Assembly (NCBI RefSeq): GCF_013414345.1
Contig: NZ_CP058670.1
Location: 682,001-746,000 of the forward strand
Source: Microcella indica
Lineage (GTDB): Bacteria > Actinomycetota > Actinomycetes > Actinomycetales > Microbacteriaceae
DNA: 64,000 nucleotides
Direction of reading: 5' to 3'
Shown: positions 24,493-33,625 of the stretch, in pieces
Numbering within the stretch: position 1 is the stretch's first letter
Layout of the letters: every line of letters starts with the position of its first letter
Notes under the pieces: model-generated
What the model was told of the DNA's origin: nothing
Seen by the model: the letters and a program-made list of their open reading frames with translations, nothing else
Database searches by the model: none
Position numbers and translations under genes: made by a program

Positions 24493-25002
24493 ATGACCTA
24501 CCACGTGCTCTCCCTGCTCGTCGAAGACAAGCCAGGCCTCCTCACGCGCGTCGCCGGGCTCTTCGCGCGCCGCGGGTTCAACATCTCGTCACTCGCCGTC
24601 GGCACCACCGAGGTCGAGGGCCTCTCGCGCATCACCGTCGTCGTGCAGGTCTCCGGCCTGCCGCTCGAGCAGATCACGAAGCAGCTCAACAAGCTCATCA
24701 ACGTGCTCAAGATCGTCGAGCTCGACTCCTCGCAGGCGGTCGAGCGCGAGCACATGCTCGTCAAGGTGCGCGTCGACAACGCGACGCGCTCGCAGGTGCT
24801 CGAGGCCGTCAACCTCTTCCGCGCCCGCGTCGTCGACGTCGCCCCCGACTCCCTCGTGATCGAAGTCACGGGCGACACCCCCAAGGTGGAAGCCTTCCTG
24901 CGCGTTCTCGAGCCCTACGGCATCAAGGAGATCGCGCAGTCGGGTCTCCTCGCGATCGGTCGAGGCTCGAAGAGCATCAGCGAGCGCGTCCTCAAGAACT
25001 AG
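24493..25002 (+). CDS. ilvN: acetolactate synthase, small regulatory subunit
   Basis: 169 residues. Residues ~3-75 are an ACT domain (LLVEDKPGLLTRVAGLFARRGFNISSL), the valine feedback site; ~80-160 are the second ACT-like domain of long-form IlvN. It activates IlvB and confers end-product inhibition. Start ATG 24493 lies 4 nt after the ilvB stop, and ilvC follows after 57 nt, giving the usual ilvBNC operon. Confidence 0.96.
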   Translation: MTYHVLSLLVEDKPGLLTRVAGLFARRGFNISSLAVGTTEVEGLSRITVVVQVSGLPLEQITKQLNKLINVLKIVELDSSQAVEREHMLVKVRVDNATRSQVLEAVNLFRARVVDVAPDSLVIEVTGDTPKVEAFLRVLEPYGIKEIAQSGLLAIGRGSKSISERVLKN

Positions 25003-26085
<1,083 letters not shown>

Positions 26086-26101
26086 CAGCACCACAGCATG
26101 A

Positions 26102-26115
26102 CCGGGCGCGCCCGG
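26102..26115. terminator. GC-rich palindrome between convergent ilvC and DUF1353 genes
   Basis: CCGGGCGCGCCCGG is a perfect 14-bp palindrome 16 nt after the ilvC stop, flanked by TGAC and GTCA. It could fold as a hairpin on either transcript, but there is no T-run, so its action as a terminator is uncertain. Confidence 0.35.
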
Positions 26116-26116
26116 G

Positions 26117-26890
26117 TCAGCGCGCCCTCGGGGCCGCCGACTCGGGCGCGTACTCCTCTTTCCAGGCGACCGTCGGCTCGGCGCGCGGCCGGGGACCCTT
26201 GCACCCGGTCGCGAGCCACACGATCATCGCGATCGCGTTCTCGACGTGCGAGGCGAGGAACGCACCGAGGATGAGCGGGGCGTAGAGCGCCGCCAGGTAG
26301 GTCGCCGAACTGACGAGACCGAACCTGGACCCCCAGAGCACGGCGAGGGTCAGCGGAGCGAGCGCGAGCCCGAACCACCACGGTGACACCGATGCGCCCA
26401 GTGCGACCGCGGCGACGATCGCGAGCACGCCCGCGGCGACCTGCCCGATGAGCAGGCGCCCGAGCGCTCCACCGTGCCGTCCCCAGCTCTCGAGGCCGAC
26501 CGCCGCCCACATCACCCGCGCTCGCAAGCGATGCACGCCGTTGTCGATGAGGGCGACGCGGAACAGCTCGTCCGCATCGCGCCGTAGCCCCAGCCGCTGC
26601 TCCTCGGGCTCCCGCAGCAGCTGCCCGACGAGCGCGTCGTGCATGATCGCGGGCAGCGTCTGCGTGCCGTAGTTGGCGATGAGCCCCCACAGGAACGGCG
26701 GCACCGAGGCGAAGTCGGTGCTGTTGCCGTCGCGCGGCGGCAGGTCGAGCTCGTGCGCGCGCACGAGCGTGCTGGTGCCGTCGCGCGGGTTGAGGTAGAG
26801 GAAGTCCTCCGCGACCTGGAAGTCGCGACCGCGCCGGTACACGAGCGGCAGCGCGTCGAGCGGCTCGCCCGCGGCGGTGAGAAACGGCAT
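26117..26890 (-). CDS. DUF1353 domain membrane protein
   Basis: 257 residues. The N-terminal half (~1-120) is a DUF1353 domain: GNSTDFASVPPFLWGLIANYG and AIMHDALVGQ carry its conserved Asp and His. The domain is known mostly from phage and bacterial proteins of unknown function. The second half has four helices (~140-240), a combination more typical of cellular than phage versions. ATG 26890 is chosen over a longer frame because GGAGGAGG lies 7 nt upstream. Its stop overlaps the palindrome after ilvC. No functional partner is evident. Confidence 0.75.
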   Translation of the reverse strand: MPFLTAAGEPLDALPLVYRRGRDFQVAEDFLYLNPRDGTSTLVRAHELDLPPRDGNSTDFASVPPFLWGLIANYGTQTLPAIMHDALVGQLLREPEEQRLGLRRDADELFRVALIDNGVHRLRARVMWAAVGLESWGRHGGALGRLLIGQVAAGVLAIVAAVALGASVSPWWFGLALAPLTLAVLWGSRFGLVSSATYLAALYAPLILGAFLASHVENAIAMIVWLATGCKGPRPRAEPTVAWKEEYAPESAAPRAR

Positions 26891-26967
26891 GAGGGAACCT
26901 CCTCCTCGGTCGTACGGGGCGGGCATGGTCGGTCGAGAGCGACAACGGGGTACTCGGTCGCGGCGGT

Positions 26968-26973
26968 TAGGGT
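26968..26973 (+). promoter_or_regulatory. -10 box of moaA (leaderless)
   Basis: TAGGGT, 6 nt before the moaA ATG, with no Shine-Dalgarno in between. Confidence 0.5.
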
Positions 26974-26979
26974 GACGTC

Positions 26980-28050
26980 ATGTCGATGATTGCTCTCGGG
27001 ATGCCCGGCGTGCGCCGCGCGGAACCCGACGGCGCGCTCGACACCTCGGGGCGCCCCGACACGCCGGCCCTCGTCGACCGGTTCGGTCGCGTCGCGCGCG
27101 ACCTGCGCATCTCGCTCACGAGTGCGTGCTCGCTGCGGTGCACCTACTGCATGCCGGCCGAGGGGCTGCCGGTCGTGCAGCGGGACGAGCTGCTGAGCGC
27201 TGAGGAAATCGCGCGGCTCGTAGCTCTAGCGGTGCACGACCTCGGCGTGCGCGACATCCGCTTCACGGGGGGCGAGCCGCTGCTGCGCCCCGACCTTGTG
27301 GAGATCGTCGAGCGCAGCTCGCGGGTGGCGGCAGGAGCATCCCTGTCTCTCACGACTAACGGCATCGGCCTCGAGAGACGCATCGATGCGCTCCTCGCGG
27401 CTGGGCTCACCCGCCTCAACATCTCGCTCGACACGATCGACCGCGACCACTTCGCGCGCCTCACGCGCCGCGACCGTCTGCCGGCCGTGCTACGGGGCAT
27501 CGAGGCGGCTCGCCGGGCGGGCGTGACGCCGCTCAAGATCAACGCCGTGCTCATGCGCGACACGCTCGACGGCGCGGGCGATCTCGTGGCCTGGGCGCTC
27601 GAGCACGGGGTGGAGCTGCGCTTCATCGAGCAGATGCCGCTCGACGCCGACGAGACCTGGGTGCGCGAGAACATGGTCGACGCGGCGGAGCTCGTCGCGT
27701 CCCTCGCGCCCCGCTTCGCGCTCAGCCACCCGCACCGCGACGACCCGCACGCTCCCGCCGAGACCTGGCTCGTCGACGGCGGCCCCGCCACGATCGGCAT
27801 CATCGCCTCCGTCACGCGGTCGTTTTGCGAGGCGTGCGATCGCACGCGCCTGACGGCCGAGGGCACGGTGCGCTCGTGCCTGTTCGGCGACGACGAGACC
27901 GACCTGCGCGGCCTGCTGCGCGGCGGTGCGAACGACGACGAGCTCGCCGAGCGGTGGCGCGCGGCGATGTGGGGCAAGCAAGCCGGTCACGGGATGTCCC
28001 TGGCCGGGTTCCGCCGCCCCGAGCGGACGATGGGGGCCATCGGTGGCTGA
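26980..28050 (+). CDS. moaA: GTP 3',8-cyclase (molybdenum cofactor step 1)
   Basis: 356-residue radical-SAM enzyme converting GTP to 3',8-cyclo-GTP. The SAM cluster motif is CSLRCTYC, followed by FTGGEPLLR; the second cluster is held by [11 protein letters not shown] and a later Cys in VRSCLFG. It ends in Gly-Gly, which MoaA needs for activity. ATG 26980 sits 6 nt after a TAGGGT box; ATG 26986 is an alternative. The stop overlaps moaD by 8 nt. This is the left end of a ~14-kb molybdenum region. Confidence 0.96.
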   Translation: MSMIALGMPGVRRAEPDGALDTSGRPDTPALVDRFGRVARDLRISLTSACSLRCTYCMPAEGLPVVQRDELLSAEEIARLVALAVHDLGVRDIRFTGGEPLLRPDLVEIVERSSRVAAGASLSLTTNGIGLERRIDALLAAGLTRLNISLDTIDRDHFARLTRRDRLPAVLRGIEAARRAGVTPLKINAVLMRDTLDGAGDLVAWALEHGVELRFIEQMPLDADETWVRENMVDAAELVASLAPRFALSHPHRDDPHAPAETWLVDGGPATIGIIASVTRSFCEACDRTRLTAEGTVRSCLFGDDETDLRGLLRGGANDDELAERWRAAMWGKQAGHGMSLAGFRRPERTMGAIGG

Positions 28051-28300
28051 GCTGCTCGTGCGCTACTTCGCGGCGGCGGCCGAGGCCGCCGGGTGCGAGG
28101 AGGAGGTGCTCGACGCCGAGCGGTCCGCGACCCTCACGACGGTCGGCGCCGTGCGCGCGCACCTCATCGTCCGGTACGGCGAGCCGATGGCGCGCGTGCT
28201 CGAGAACGGCTCGTTCCTCGTCGATGGCGTCGTGCAGCGTGATGACGCGACGCCGATCGGGGCGCGCGTCGACGTGCTGCCGCCCTTCGCGGGGGGCTGA
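28043..28300 (+). CDS. moaD: molybdopterin synthase small subunit
   Basis: 85-residue ubiquitin-fold sulfur carrier. The C-terminus PPFAGG supplies the Gly-Gly tail that is adenylated by a MoeB-type enzyme (present at 31611-32762), thiocarboxylated, and inserted into MoaE. GTG 28043 lies inside the end of moaA, overlapping its stop by 8 nt, which supports coupling. It converges with moaE on the other strand, 11 nt apart. Confidence 0.93.
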   Translation: MAELLVRYFAAAAEAAGCEEEVLDAERSATLTTVGAVRAHLIVRYGEPMARVLENGSFLVDGVVQRDDATPIGARVDVLPPFAGG

Positions 28301-28311
28301 CAGAGCGTGAG

Positions 28312-28728
28312 CTAGAGCCCGACCCACTCCGTCGAGCCGTCGGCGAGGTGCTGGCGCTTCCAGATCGGCACGCTCGCCTTGATCTCCGCCACGAGCGCCT
28401 CGATGGCGGCGAACGCCTCGGCGCGGTGGGGGGAGGCGACGACGGCGACGAGGGCGACGTCGCCGACGGCGAGGGAACCGGTGCGGTGAGCCGCCGCGAC
28501 CCGCAGGCCGGTGCGCTCGTGCAGGCGCGCGCAGGCGGCGCGCAGCATGCTCTCGGCGTCAGGGTGCGCGCGGTAGTCGAGCCCCCGCACGGTGACGCCG
28601 TGGTCGTGATCCCGCACGACACCGCGGAACGTCACGACGGCACCGTCGGCCCTCGTGGCGACCCACGACTCGAGGTCAGCTGCGTCGAGAGTGCCCTCAC
28701 TGACGGTCGCCCGCACGGCTTCACTCAT
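28312..28728 (-). CDS. moaE: molybdopterin synthase large subunit
   Basis: 138-residue catalytic partner of MoaD that converts cyclic pyranopterin monophosphate to molybdopterin. VTFRGVVRDHD near the start and VPIWKRQHLADGSTEWVG near the end are family signatures, the latter with the active-site lysines. I use ATG 28728, which overlaps the end of the moaCB gene by 8 nt; an upstream ATG at 28740 adds four residues. It reads with moaCB leftward, opposite to moaAD. Confidence 0.94.
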   Translation of the reverse strand: MSEAVRATVSEGTLDAADLESWVATRADGAVVTFRGVVRDHDHGVTVRGLDYRAHPDAESMLRAACARLHERTGLRVAAAHRTGSLAVGDVALVAVVASPHRAEAFAAIEALVAEIKASVPIWKRQHLADGSTEWVGL

Positions 28729-29776
28729 GCCCGCCACCACCCGCGATTTGGGCGAGCAGGTGCTCGAGGCTGCCCTCGAGCACGGCGAGGCCGTCGCGCA
28801 CCGCCCCGGGGGAGCCCGGGAGGGCGACGACGACGGTGCCCCGGGCGATTCCGGCGACCGCGCGGCTGAGCACGGCGGTCGGGGTCGCCGCCCGCCCGCG
28901 CTCGCGCACGGCCTCGGCGATGCCGGGCAGCTCGGTGTCGAGGACGGCCCGCACGGCCTCCGGAGTGAGGTCGCTCGGACTCACTCCCGTGCCGCCCGTG
29001 ATGATGATGAGCGCCGGGGAGTCTGCGAGCGCGCTCGCGAGTGCCGGGCCGATCTCAGCGTCGGGGACGACGACGGGCTCGTCGATGGTGAGCCCGCGGT
29101 CGGCGAGCCAGTGCGCGATCGTGGGGCCGGTATCGTCGGCGCGCGTGCCTGCCGCCGCACGGGTGGAGGCGACGAGCACGATGGCCGTCCCCGGGCGCAC
29201 AGTGCCGCGAGGGGGGCCGCCACGCCCGGTACTGCCCTGCGCGCGCGGCTCACGCGCTGCGGACTCGGCCCTGGCCTCACCGGCACCGCCCTGGCGCCGC
29301 CAGTCACCGCGCTTGCCGCCGGTCTTCTCGAGCAGGCGCACGTCGGTGAGGGCGCCCTCGGGGTCGACGGCTTTGATCATGTCGTGCAGGGTGAGCCCCG
29401 CGACCGTCGCGGCCGTGAGCGCCTCCATCTCGACGCCCGTCCGGCTGCTCGTCGAGGCCGTAGCGGTGATGAGCACGGCGTCGTCGGTCAGGTCGAGGTC
29501 GATGCTCACCGCGTCGAGCGGCAGCGGGTGGCACAGCGGGATGAGCTCGCTCGTGCGCTTCGCCGCCCCGATGCCGGCGAGCCGGGCGGTCGTGAGCACG
29601 TCGGCCTTCGGCAGGCCGTCGTCGCGCAGGAGGGCGATGACGTCCGGCCGGGTCACGTACCGCGCCGCCGCGACCGCCCGGCGAGCGGTCACGTCCTTGC
29701 CACCCACGTCGACCATGCGCGCGCGCCCGTCGCTGTCGAGGTGGCTCAGCCCGCGGCCCTCGGTGGAATCCGTCAC
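28721..29776 (-). CDS. moaCB: fused MoaC-MoaB molybdenum cofactor protein
   Basis: 351 residues. Residues ~8-155 are MoaC (LIPLCHPLPLDAVSIDL; GVEMEALTAATVAGLTLHDM), which forms cyclic pyranopterin monophosphate from the MoaA product. A Gly/Arg/Ala-rich linker (~155-195) leads to a MoaB/MogA domain (~195-351) with IIITGGTGVSPSDLTPEAV, which adenylates molybdopterin before Mo insertion. The fusion joins steps 2 and 4 in one chain and is known from other bacteria. GTG 29776 is the start; no obvious promoter box. The stop overlaps moaE by 8 nt. Confidence 0.93.
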   Translation of the reverse strand: MTDSTEGRGLSHLDSDGRARMVDVGGKDVTARRAVAAARYVTRPDVIALLRDDGLPKADVLTTARLAGIGAAKRTSELIPLCHPLPLDAVSIDLDLTDDAVLITATASTSSRTGVEMEALTAATVAGLTLHDMIKAVDPEGALTDVRLLEKTGGKRGDWRRQGGAGEARAESAAREPRAQGSTGRGGPPRGTVRPGTAIVLVASTRAAAGTRADDTGPTIAHWLADRGLTIDEPVVVPDAEIGPALASALADSPALIIITGGTGVSPSDLTPEAVRAVLDTELPGIAEAVRERGRAATPTAVLSRAVAGIARGTVVVALPGSPGAVRDGLAVLEGSLEHLLAQIAGGGGHE

Positions 29777-29869
29777 GATTCCATCGTCCCACGTAGGCGA
29801 GCCGCGCCGATGACCGGCCCGCGCCCCTGTAAGGATTCGGAAAGGTCTGCCAGGGGCGACGTGGAGGCT

Positions 29870-29897
29870 CGCGGCCTAACCTGTGCACAGGGCCGCG
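29870..29897. promoter_or_regulatory. nested palindrome before the molybdoenzyme gene
   Basis: CCTGTGCACAGG (29880-29891) is a perfect 12-bp palindrome. It lies inside a second inverted repeat, CGCGGCC (29870-29876) and GGCCGCG (29891-29897). A TAACCT -10-like box (29877-29882) overlaps it, so a bound protein would block initiation. Position is 53 nt before the start at 29950. Candidate operator; no family assigned. Confidence 0.5.
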
Positions 29898-29949
29898 CAG
29901 CGTGACGGCGACCCCACCACGACGGCGACCCTGCAGAGAGGCGGCGAGC

Positions 29950-31602
29950 ATGGCGAGCACGGGTACGGCGGCGCGCACGGTCGCTCCCGCGTCGTTGCCG
30001 CGCGCTCGAGGCCCCCTCGTCTGGAGCGCCGCAGTCGGCCTCGTCGCCGCCGCGGCGACCCTCGCGTCGGCCGAGGTCGTCGCGCTCCTCCTTGCGCCGG
30101 CAAGCAGCCCCGTTCTTGCCGTCGGCTCGCTCGTGATCGACCTGACGCCGCCGTGGCTCAAGGACGCGACGATCGCCGTGTTCGGCACCGACAACAAGGC
30201 CTTCCTGCTCACCATGGTCATCCTCCTCGTCGCGATCCTCGCGATTGCGAGCGGGATGCTCGAGCGCCGCCGCCCGCCCACCGGTGCCGCACTGCTCGGC
30301 GTCGTGGGGGCCGTCGCGGTCGTCGCGGTCGTGACGCGTGCCGAGGCTTCGCCGCTCTGGGCAGTGCCCACACTCGTGGGAACCCTCGTCGGCGTGGTCG
30401 CGCTGCGGCGACTCTCGGCGCGGCTCGCCGCGTGGCTCGTGGCGCGAGCGCGCGACCAGGCGCGCGCTGCCCCCGACAGCACTGGCCTCGACAGCGCCGC
30501 CCCCGCCCGGACGCCCGAGCCCGCGACGGCGCTCGCCCGGCGCACCTTCTTCGGCGGCCTCGTGGGCACCGCCGCCGGCGCGGCGATCGCGGGCATTGCG
30601 GCGCGCGTGGCCAACTCGGCAACGTCGGCCGTCACCGCCGTGCGGGAGGCCCTGACCCTGCCCGCGCCGGCCACGGCGGCTGCGCCCATCCCCGCGGGGG
30701 CGAGCCTCGACGTGGCCGGCATCACCCCGCTCGTGACCGCCAACCGCGACTTCTACCGCATCGACACCGCCCTGCAGGTGCCGCGCATCGACGCCGGCCA
30801 GTGGCGGCTGCGCGTGACGGGGCTGGTCGAGCAGGAGATCGAGCTCGACTGGGACGCGCTGTCGTCCCTTCCGCTGCAGGAGAGCTACGTCACGCTCATG
30901 TGCGTCTCCAACGACGTGGGGGGCGACCTGACGGGCAATGCGCTGTGGCTCGGGCATCCGATCAGGGAGGTTCTCGCACGGGCCCGCCCGCTACCGGAGG
31001 CCGACATGGTGCTCTCGGTCAGCCAGGACGGCTGGACGGCGGGCACGCCCCTGCAGGTGCTGCAGGATGAACGGGATGCCCTGCTCGCGATCGGCATGAA
31101 CGGCGAGCCGCTGCCGCTCGAGCACGGGTTCCCCGTGCGGATGGTCGTGCCGGGGCTCTACGGCTACGTCTCCGCGACGAAGTGGGTCGTCGAGCTGCGG
31201 GTGACGCGCTTCGACCGCGAGCAGGGCTACTGGACGCCGCGCGGGTGGTCAGCGCTGGGGCCGGTCAAGACGCACAGCCGCATCGATGTGCCGCGCGAGC
31301 GCGCCCGCGTCTCGGCCGGCACCGTGCCCGTCGCGGGCATCGCGTGGGCCCAGCAGACCGGTATCGAGCGCGTCGAGGTGCGCGTCGACGGCGGTGCGTG
31401 GAACGAGGCGCGTCTCGCCGAGGCGATCTCCGTCGACACCTGGCGGCAGTGGGTGTGGATGTGGGAGGCCACGAGCGGCACCCACGTCATCGAGGCTCGG
31501 GCGACCGACGCCTCGGGCTTCACCCAGCGTGCGCAGTACGTGCCCGTCGCCCCGGACGGCGCCGAGGGGTACCACGCCGTGACCGTGCAGGTCGACGGCT
31601 GA
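29950..31602 (+). CDS. membrane-anchored sulfite-oxidase-fold molybdoenzyme
   Basis: 550 residues. The N-terminal ~190 residues hold four or so helices. Then ARRTFFGG (Arg197-Arg198), a Tat-like twin-arginine motif, precedes a further helix. Residues ~250-460 are the oxidoreductase molybdopterin domain; Cys318 in YVTLMCVSNDVGG is the expected Mo ligand. ~460-550 are the Ig-like Mo-co dimerisation domain (GIERVEVRVDGGAW). The catalytic part should face outward. Relatives oxidise sulfite or reduce sulfoxides, so the substrate is unresolved. ATG 29950 is chosen over an in-frame ATG at 29902 by family start and a purine-rich upstream stretch. It is surrounded by cofactor genes. Confidence 0.88.
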   Translation: MASTGTAARTVAPASLPRARGPLVWSAAVGLVAAAATLASAEVVALLLAPASSPVLAVGSLVIDLTPPWLKDATIAVFGTDNKAFLLTMVILLVAILAIASGMLERRRPPTGAALLGVVGAVAVVAVVTRAEASPLWAVPTLVGTLVGVVALRRLSARLAAWLVARARDQARAAPDSTGLDSAAPARTPEPATALARRTFFGGLVGTAAGAAIAGIAARVANSATSAVTAVREALTLPAPATAAAPIPAGASLDVAGITPLVTANRDFYRIDTALQVPRIDAGQWRLRVTGLVEQEIELDWDALSSLPLQESYVTLMCVSNDVGGDLTGNALWLGHPIREVLARARPLPEADMVLSVSQDGWTAGTPLQVLQDERDALLAIGMNGEPLPLEHGFPVRMVVPGLYGYVSATKWVVELRVTRFDREQGYWTPRGWSALGPVKTHSRIDVPRERARVSAGTVPVAGIAWAQQTGIERVEVRVDGGAWNEARLAEAISVDTWRQWVWMWEATSGTHVIEARATDASGFTQRAQYVPVAPDGAEGYHAVTVQVDG

Positions 31603-31610
31603 GCCGCTCC

Positions 31611-32762
31611 CTAGTACCGCGCGACGGCCGGGTCGACGTCGCGCGACCAGGCGTCGATGCCGCCCGCGAGGTGGCGAGCAGGGATGCCGGCCGCGAGCAG
31701 CTGGCGCAGGGCATCCTGCGACCGGATGCCGTGGTGGCAGTAGACGATCGTCTCCCGATCGCGGGGGAGGGCACCGATCGCGGCGGGCAGCTGCCCGAGG
31801 GGCACGAGGGCCGAGCCGGGCAGGGCGGTGAGCTCGTGCTCCCACGGCTCGCGCACGTCGAGCAGCAGCGGCCGGGCATCCCGTTCGGTTCCATCGGCGA
31901 AGACGGTCTCGAGAAGTTGGGCGAGCTCGCGGGCGCTCACCTCGAGCGATCGGCCAGAGTCGCCCGTGGCGGCGGGCGCGGGCGCTGTGCCGCAGAACTG
32001 TTCGTAGTCGTTGAGCTCGGTCACGGGGGCGGCCTGCGGGTCGTGGCCGAAGGGCAGCTCGCGAAAGCGGCCAGTGCGCGCGTCGTAGGTCGTGACGCGG
32101 CCGATGAGCGCATCGCCGACACCCGTGAGCAGGGTGACGACCTGGCCCGCCATGATCGCGCCGATGACTCCGCACACGGAGGGCAGCACGCCGCCCGTCG
32201 CGCAGTCGAGCACGGCATCGGGCGCGGGAGGAGCGGGGAAGAGGTCGCGGTAGCCGGGGCCGCCCACCGGGCACACGCCGGTCTGCCCGCCGTACTGCAG
32301 CACGGCTCCCCACACGAGAGGGATGCCGCGCAGGGTGGCGGCATCGGCGGCGAGGTAGCGCGTGGCGAAGCCGTCGCTGCCGTCCACGAGGAGGTCGTAG
32401 TCGGCGAGAAGCTCGAGCGCGTTCTCGCTCGTGAACCGCTGCCGGTGGGTCATGACCGTCACGGCGGGGTCGAGAGCGCGCAGGCGCTCCGCGGCGGAGT
32501 CGACCTTCGGGCGCCCCACGTCGGCGGTGCCGTGCAGGTGCTGGCGGTGCAGGTTGCTGAGCTCGACGACGTCGTCGTCGACGATGCCGAGACGCCCCCC
32601 GGGGCCGGTCGCGAGCCCCGCGCCGACGAGCTGCGGCAGCAGCACGCTGCCGAGCCCTCCCGCGCCGATGACGAGCACGCGCGCACGGGCGAGCGCGTCC
32701 TGCGCGGCGGTGCCGAAGCCGGGCAGAGCGAGCTGGCGCGCGTGGCGGGAGGCGTCGGGCAT
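31611..32762 (-). CDS. moeZ: MoeZ/MoeB-like adenylyltransferase with rhodanese domain
   Basis: 383 residues. ~1-245 is a ThiF/MoeB E1-like domain: VLVIGAGGLGSVLLPQL binds ATP and VDGSDGFATRYLAAD is the acceptor loop. ~275-383 is a rhodanese domain with catalytic Cys in IVYCHHGIRS. Such proteins adenylate and sulfurate the Gly-Gly tail of MoaD-type carriers. The usual zinc pair CYRC is replaced by GYRD, and only one Cys remains of the second pair (YEQFCG), so zinc is probably lost. ATG 32762 lies 6 nt after a GACAAT box. It diverges from modB and converges on the molybdoenzyme gene. Confidence 0.88.
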   Translation of the reverse strand: MPDASRHARQLALPGFGTAAQDALARARVLVIGAGGLGSVLLPQLVGAGLATGPGGRLGIVDDDVVELSNLHRQHLHGTADVGRPKVDSAAERLRALDPAVTVMTHRQRFTSENALELLADYDLLVDGSDGFATRYLAADAATLRGIPLVWGAVLQYGGQTGVCPVGGPGYRDLFPAPPAPDAVLDCATGGVLPSVCGVIGAIMAGQVVTLLTGVGDALIGRVTTYDARTGRFRELPFGHDPQAAPVTELNDYEQFCGTAPAPAATGDSGRSLEVSARELAQLLETVFADGTERDARPLLLDVREPWEHELTALPGSALVPLGQLPAAIGALPRDRETIVYCHHGIRSQDALRQLLAAGIPARHLAGGIDAWSRDVDPAVARY

Positions 32763-32768
32763 GGTGAG

Positions 32769-32774
32769 ATTGTC
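32769..32774 (-). promoter_or_regulatory. -10-like box of moeZ
   Basis: GACAAT on the minus strand, 6 nt before the ATG. Matches only the A2 and T6 positions of TANNNT, so a weak call. Confidence 0.35.
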
Positions 32775-32800
32775 GCAGGCATGACCGAGAGGAGGAGGAG

Positions 32801-33625
32801 ATGAGCCGCAGCAGTCTCGCGCCGGTCACGCGCACTCCGCGCCCCCTCGTGGTTCTCGCCGTCGCGGGTCTCCTCCTGCTCGTCGGCCCGCTCCTCGCGA
32901 TCGTCCTGCGCGCACCGTGGCCGCGCATTCTCGAGATCGTGTCGCGCGAGAGCGCGCTGAACGCCCTCGGCATCTCCCTCGGCACCGCCGCGGCGGCGAC
33001 GGGGCTCAGCCTCCTGCTCGGGCTGCCGCTCGCCCTGCTCCTCGCCGGTGCGCCGAGCGGACGCTCGTCGCTGAGCGTGCGCATCGTGCGATCCTTCGTG
33101 ACCGTGCCCGTCGTGCTGCCGCCCGTCGTCGGCGGTGTCGCGCTCGTCGCCCTGCTCGGCGAGGGCGGGCTCGTCTCCCAGCCGCTCGCCGACTGGTTCG
33201 GCTTCGCGCCGCCGACGAGCGCCGCCGCCGTCGTGCTCGCGCAGACCTTCGTCGCCATGCCGTTTCTCGTCTTCGCGATCGAGGGTGCCGTCCGCGGTGC
33301 CGACCGACGTTTCGACCTCGTCGCCGCGACCCTCGGGTCGACGCCGAGTCGCCGTCTCATGCGGGTGACGTTGCCGCTCATCGCGCCCGGCATCGCGGCG
33401 GGAGCCGCGCTGTGCTTCGCCCGGGCGCTGGGCGAGTACGGGGCGACGGTGACGTTCGCCACGAGCATCCCGGGCATCACGCAGACCCTCCCGATGGCGA
33501 TCTACGGCGAGCTCGCCCTCGGAGACCGGGATGCGGCCATCGCGCTCTCCCTCGTGCTCATCGCCGTCTCGGTGGTCGTGCTGCTCGCGTTCCGCGACCG
33601 GTGGGTGCCGCAGGTGGCGCGATGA
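32801..33625 (+). CDS. modB: molybdate-type ABC transporter permease
   Basis: 274 residues with about five or six helices. The region ALGEYGATVTFATSIPGITQTLPMAIY holds the EAA-type loop and the ModB/CysU-family signature. It should form the inner-membrane channel for molybdate (or tungstate) import. ATG 32801 directly follows GAGGAGGAG. The stop overlaps modC by ATGA. No modA (periplasmic/lipoprotein binder) is present next to it or elsewhere in the window. Confidence 0.87.
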   Translation: MSRSSLAPVTRTPRPLVVLAVAGLLLLVGPLLAIVLRAPWPRILEIVSRESALNALGISLGTAAAATGLSLLLGLPLALLLAGAPSGRSSLSVRIVRSFVTVPVVLPPVVGGVALVALLGEGGLVSQPLADWFGFAPPTSAAAVVLAQTFVAMPFLVFAIEGAVRGADRRFDLVAATLGSTPSRRLMRVTLPLIAPGIAAGAALCFARALGEYGATVTFATSIPGITQTLPMAIYGELALGDRDAAIALSLVLIAVSVVVLLAFRDRWVPQVAR

